A stretch of 7,985 bases of DNA from an uncultured Roseburia sp. Its GTDB lineage: Bacteria; Bacillota; Clostridia; Lachnospirales; Lachnospiraceae. Both the position numbers and the translations under genes were made by a program. Location of the stretch: positions 1-7,985 of the forward strand of contig CAKRCJ010000095.1 in the NCBI GenBank assembly GCA_934307185.1, given 5' to 3'. Below, one piece after another: positions 5,477 to 7,985 of this stretch. Numbering within the stretch: the stretch's first letter is position 1; every line of letters starts with the position of its first letter. Below the pieces are notes generated by a model. That model was given only the letters and a program-made list of their open reading frames with translations. It did not search any database and was not told the origin of the DNA.

Positions 5477-6970
5477 ATGAAAATTGATTTTGAATACGGA
5501 CAGGGAACTATGGCTGCAGAACTGCCAGATAATACAGATATTTTTATTCCGGGAGAGACAGTAAAAGATCCTGATTATATCCCGGAAGATAAATTAGAGG
5601 AGGCTTATTTAGAGAGTCTTGCACATCCAATCGGCATGCCGACATTGTCAGAACTTGCACATAAAGGCTCGACAGTTACAATTATTGTTCCGGATCGTGT
5701 AAAAGGCGGAGAGCAGCCAACAAGCCACAGAAAAATGAGCATTAAGTACATTTTAAAAGAACTTTATGCAGCAGGTGTTGAGAAAAAAGACATTCTTTTC
5801 ATTATTTCAAATGGATTACATCCAAGAAGCAAAGAGTCAGATGCAAAAGCAATTTTTGGTGAAGAATTATTTAATGAGTTCTGGTATACCGGTCAGATTA
5901 TCAGCCATGACAGTGAAGATGAAGAACATATGGTATATCTTGGCAAGACACACAGAGGCGACCCGGTTTATATGAACAAATATGTTTATGATTGTGACCT
6001 GCCAATTTTAATTGGTCATGTACAGGGAAATCCATATGGCGGATATTCCGGCGGATACAAACACAGTGCAACAGGTATCACAAACTGGAGATGTATTGCA
6101 AGCCATCATGTACCGGCTGTTATGCATAGAGACGACTTCACACCGGTAAATGGCGGCAGTTTAATGCGTGATAAATTTAATGAAATCAGTATGTACATGG
6201 AAGAAAAAATGGGACATCCGTTCTTCTGCTGTGATGCGGTACTTGATACAAACTCAAGACAGATTGCCATTTACTCCGGTTATGCAAAAGAGATGATGCC
6301 AATCAGCTGGAAGATTGCGGACAAGAGAACCTATGTACACTGGGCAGAGAAGAAATATGACGTATTAGTATTTGGTATGCCTCAGAAGTTCCATTATGGT
6401 GATGGAATGGGAACCAACCCGATCATGATGATGCAGGCATTAAGTGCACAGGTATTAAGATTTAAACGAGTTATGAGTGATAACTGTGTTATTATTTGTT
6501 CCTCTATTTGTAATGGATATTTCCATGATGAATTATGGCCTTACTTAAGAGAGCAGTACGAACTGTTCCAGCATGACCATATGAATACATTACCGGATAT
6601 GAACCGTTATGGTGAATATTTTGCAACAAATGAAGAATATATCCGTAAATACCGCTTTACCAATGCATTCCATCCATTCCATGGATTTTCCATGATGTCC
6701 TGTGGACATATTGCAGAGATGAATACAAGTGCAATTTATATTGTAGGTGCGGAAGAGCCAGGTTATGCAAGAGGAATGGGACTTAAGACAAGAGCTACTT
6801 TTGAAGAAGCATTAGCTGATGCAGAAAAGAAATATGTCGGAAAAAATCCGAATATCTTAGCACTTCCTATGACCTTTAAGAAAGCTGCGGTACATCTTTG
6901 TATGAAAAATCCAAAAGATGACTGTATGGATGAATATGGACATCGTCATGGTGGATGCGGATGCTGTTAA
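5477..6970 (+). CDS. LarA-family nickel-pincer racemase/epimerase, substrate unknown
   Basis: A 497-residue protein of the lactate racemase (LarA, DUF2088) superfamily. These enzymes racemise or epimerise 2-hydroxy acids by hydride transfer on a covalently bound nickel-pincer nucleotide. GYSGGYK (189-195) gives the cofactor-binding Lys195 (Lys184 in L. plantarum LarA). His211 in ASHH is 16 residues later, as for nickel ligand His200, and His115 in SNGLHPRS matches catalytic His108. The second catalytic residue, His174, corresponds by spacing to Asn185. The usual TR of the N-terminal motif is VK here (Lys76). It is about 70 residues longer than LarA and ends with a possible metal-binding tail, HRHGGCGCC. 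I chose ATG 5477 because AAAGGAGAA (5461-5469) is 7 nt upstream; an in-frame TTG at 5453 would place that site inside the gene. larC upstream supports cofactor use. Lactate is not assumed. Confidence 0.88.
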   Translation: MKIDFEYGQGTMAAELPDNTDIFIPGETVKDPDYIPEDKLEEAYLESLAHPIGMPTLSELAHKGSTVTIIVPDRVKGGEQPTSHRKMSIKYILKELYAAGVEKKDILFIISNGLHPRSKESDAKAIFGEELFNEFWYTGQIISHDSEDEEHMVYLGKTHRGDPVYMNKYVYDCDLPILIGHVQGNPYGGYSGGYKHSATGITNWRCIASHHVPAVMHRDDFTPVNGGSLMRDKFNEISMYMEEKMGHPFFCCDAVLDTNSRQIAIYSGYAKEMMPISWKIADKRTYVHWAEKKYDVLVFGMPQKFHYGDGMGTNPIMMMQALSAQVLRFKRVMSDNCVIICSSICNGYFHDELWPYLREQYELFQHDHMNTLPDMNRYGEYFATNEEYIRKYRFTNAFHPFHGFSMMSCGHIAEMNTSAIYIVGAEEPGYARGMGLKTRATFEEALADAEKKYVGKNPNILALPMTFKKAAVHLCMKNPKDDCMDEYGHRHGGCGCC

Positions 6971-7004
6971 TTTGCTGGTTAATTCCTTAAAAGATATCCC
7001 TAAT

Positions 7005-7052
7005 CAAAGAGAAACGAGCCATTTTTGGATGGTTCGTTTCTCTTTGTCTTTT
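7005..7052 (+). terminator. Strong intrinsic terminator after LarA-family gene
   Basis: An 18-bp stem (7005-7022 with 7029-7046) contains one G-U wobble and a 6-nt loop, TTTTGG, and is followed by TCTTTT. An outer pair, TTAAAAGA (6987-6994) with TCTTTTAA (7047-7054), could extend it across a 10-nt left bulge. It ends the sugar-phosphate/LarA transcription unit. Confidence 0.88.
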
Positions 7053-7163
7053 AAAATCCTTAATTATTTGATACTATATATTTCAGGGATGCGGACGCCT
7101 TGCTTCAATTTTAAATGGAATTGAAGAAACACTGCAAATAATTTACAGAAAAGGGGACGCAAA
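7053..7163 (+). other. Intergenic leader before helD with a small hairpin
   Basis: This 111-nt gap holds an 8-bp perfect hairpin, CTTCAATT (7103-7110) with AATTGAAG (7119-7126), with an 8-nt loop and no T tail, so it is not a terminator. Weak -10 candidates (TACTAT 7072-7077, TATATT 7077-7082) exist without a convincing -35. A GGGG-containing ribosome binding site lies just before the ATG at 7164. I see no other feature. Confidence 0.35.
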
Positions 7164-7985
7164 ATGGAGCAAAGAAGACAGTTACCGGGAATTACAAGAG
7201 AGGCGGAAGAAGCACATCTTGCAGAGACGATTGCGATAACACAGCACAATCTGGACAAAAATATCTCGCAGGAAAAAAGCTTAAAAGAGGACATCCACAC
7301 GCTTTTGGAAACGTATGGACCAAAAGATACGGAGGCGTTATCGCTTATCGACAATACGCAGGTGATGTATGAAACGGTAAAGCACGACAGAAGCAGATTA
7401 GAAAAAGCAAGAAAAAAGCCGTATTTCGGGCGCATTGATTTTTATGATGAGGATTCGAAAAAAGATGAGGCACTTTATATCGGAAGAGTGGGAATTTCCA
7501 AGGATATTATCGAAAAAGTTGTCATTGACTGGAGAGCGCCTGTTGCTTCGGTATATTATGAAAATGCGCTTGGTCTGTGTGAGTATTCGGTAAAAAATGA
7601 GAAAACCTACGCAATTGATTTGTACAGAAAAAGAACGTATGAAATTGAGAACGACACATTAAAAGATTTCTATGAGTCTGACGTGGTGGCAAACGATGAG
7701 CTTTTGACAAAATATCTTGCCAAAAATAAAAAGGCAGTGCTTGGAGAAATTATTGCAACCATTCAGAAAGAACAGAACGAGATTATACGAAAATCTCCGA
7801 AACAAAATGTTATTGTGCAGGGAAGTGCGGGCTCCGGCAAAACAACCGTAGCGATGCACCGTATTTCCTATATTTTATATAACTATGACAAAGAGTTCCG
7901 GCCGGAAGATTTTTATATTATCGGAAGCAACCGTATTTTATTAAATTATATTACAGGCGTTCTGCCGGATCTGGATGTGTATGGT
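7164..7985 (+). CDS. helD: HelD-type UvrD/Rep superfamily 1 helicase (partial, 5' end)
   Basis: The first 274 residues are present; the frame is open to the window edge. The N-terminal part is charged and helical (EEAHLAETIAITQHNLDKN), like the coiled-coil arm of HelD. It is followed by FGRIDF, YIGRVGI and the characteristic DWRAPVASVYYE segment. Then come a Q-motif-like stretch, IIATIQKEQNEIIR, and the Walker A GSAGSGKT (220-227, Lys226), with TVAMHRISYILYN after it. In Firmicutes HelD binds RNA polymerase and uses ATP to remove stalled polymerase from DNA, though relatives are annotated as DNA helicase IV. The ribosome binding site is AAGGGGA, and the start ATG is the first in a good context. 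It is separated from the preceding operon by a strong terminator, so it is probably an independent unit. The motor domain continues beyond the window. Confidence 0.9.
   Translation, partial: MEQRRQLPGITREAEEAHLAETIAITQHNLDKNISQEKSLKEDIHTLLETYGPKDTEALSLIDNTQVMYETVKHDRSRLEKARKKPYFGRIDFYDEDSKKDEALYIGRVGISKDIIEKVVIDWRAPVASVYYENALGLCEYSVKNEKTYAIDLYRKRTYEIENDTLKDFYESDVVANDELLTKYLAKNKKAVLGEIIATIQKEQNEIIRKSPKQNVIVQGSAGSGKTTVAMHRISYILYNYDKEFRPEDFYIIGSNRILLNYITGVLPDLDVYG

Noticed and set aside
6918..7124. A 68-codon + strand ORF across the end of the LarA-family gene.
   Set aside because: It starts out of frame inside the LarA-family gene and reads through the strong terminator; it has no ribosome binding site.
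7081..7163. An open frame reading QGCGRLASILNGIEETLQ just before helD, possibly a small gene or gene remnant.
   Set aside because: It has no start codon or ribosome binding site after the preceding in-frame stop, runs out of frame into helD, and matches no family I recognise.
7064..7435. A 123-codon minus-strand ORF opposite the start of helD.
   Set aside because: The opposite strand encodes an unmistakable HelD protein, and the minus-strand product resembles no family.

Overview
The window looks like chromosomal DNA from a low-GC Firmicute, most likely a gut Clostridium-cluster organism such as a member of the Lachnospiraceae. The reasons are the AT-rich composition, strong AGGAGG-type ribosome binding sites, extended -10 (TGnTATnnT) promoters and the gene families present. 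The genus assignment is inference. All convincing genes are on the + strand.

Layout. Positions 1-811 hold the end of a sensor histidine kinase followed by a LuxR-type response regulator, a two-component pair. Positions 812-1011 hold a perfect extended -10 promoter, a strong intrinsic terminator and a second extended -10 promoter; the first promoter and the terminator could define an RNA of about 100 nt. Positions 1012-1866 encode a LarC protein for nickel-pincer cofactor synthesis. It consists only of the N-terminal half and carries a very histidine-rich insert. After a 132-nt regulatory gap comes a tight operon of a phosphofructokinase-family enzyme (1999-3162), a Calvin-subtype class II aldolase (3197-4351) and a divergent triosephosphate isomerase homologue (4368-5204). 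A 210-bp MITE-like element (5235-5444) with 19-bp terminal inverted repeats and an 11-bp target duplication then interrupts the spacer before a LarA-family nickel-pincer enzyme (5477-6970). A strong terminator closes this block. The window ends inside a HelD-type UvrD/Rep helicase that starts at 7164.

How the genes fit together. Removing the MITE and one copy of the target duplication leaves only 51 nt between the isomerase and the LarA homologue. The ancestral unit was therefore probably a four-gene operon (kinase, aldolase, isomerase-like, LarA-like), with the cofactor gene larC immediately upstream. A perfect 10-bp palindrome, CAAACGTTTG, of the LacI-family operator type lies upstream of both larC and the operon. 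Several glycolytic-looking members differ from the textbook versions at key residues. The kinase has GGNGS with PKTHDND, the isomerase has GHCEER and lacks the usual phosphate-binding loop glycines, and the LarA homologue has Asn where the known catalytic His174 should be. My main hypothesis is that this is not simply upper glycolysis. It may be a parallel kinase-aldolase-isomerase route, for example for a seven-carbon or other unusual sugar phosphate, coupled to a nickel-pincer epimerase or racemase of unknown substrate.
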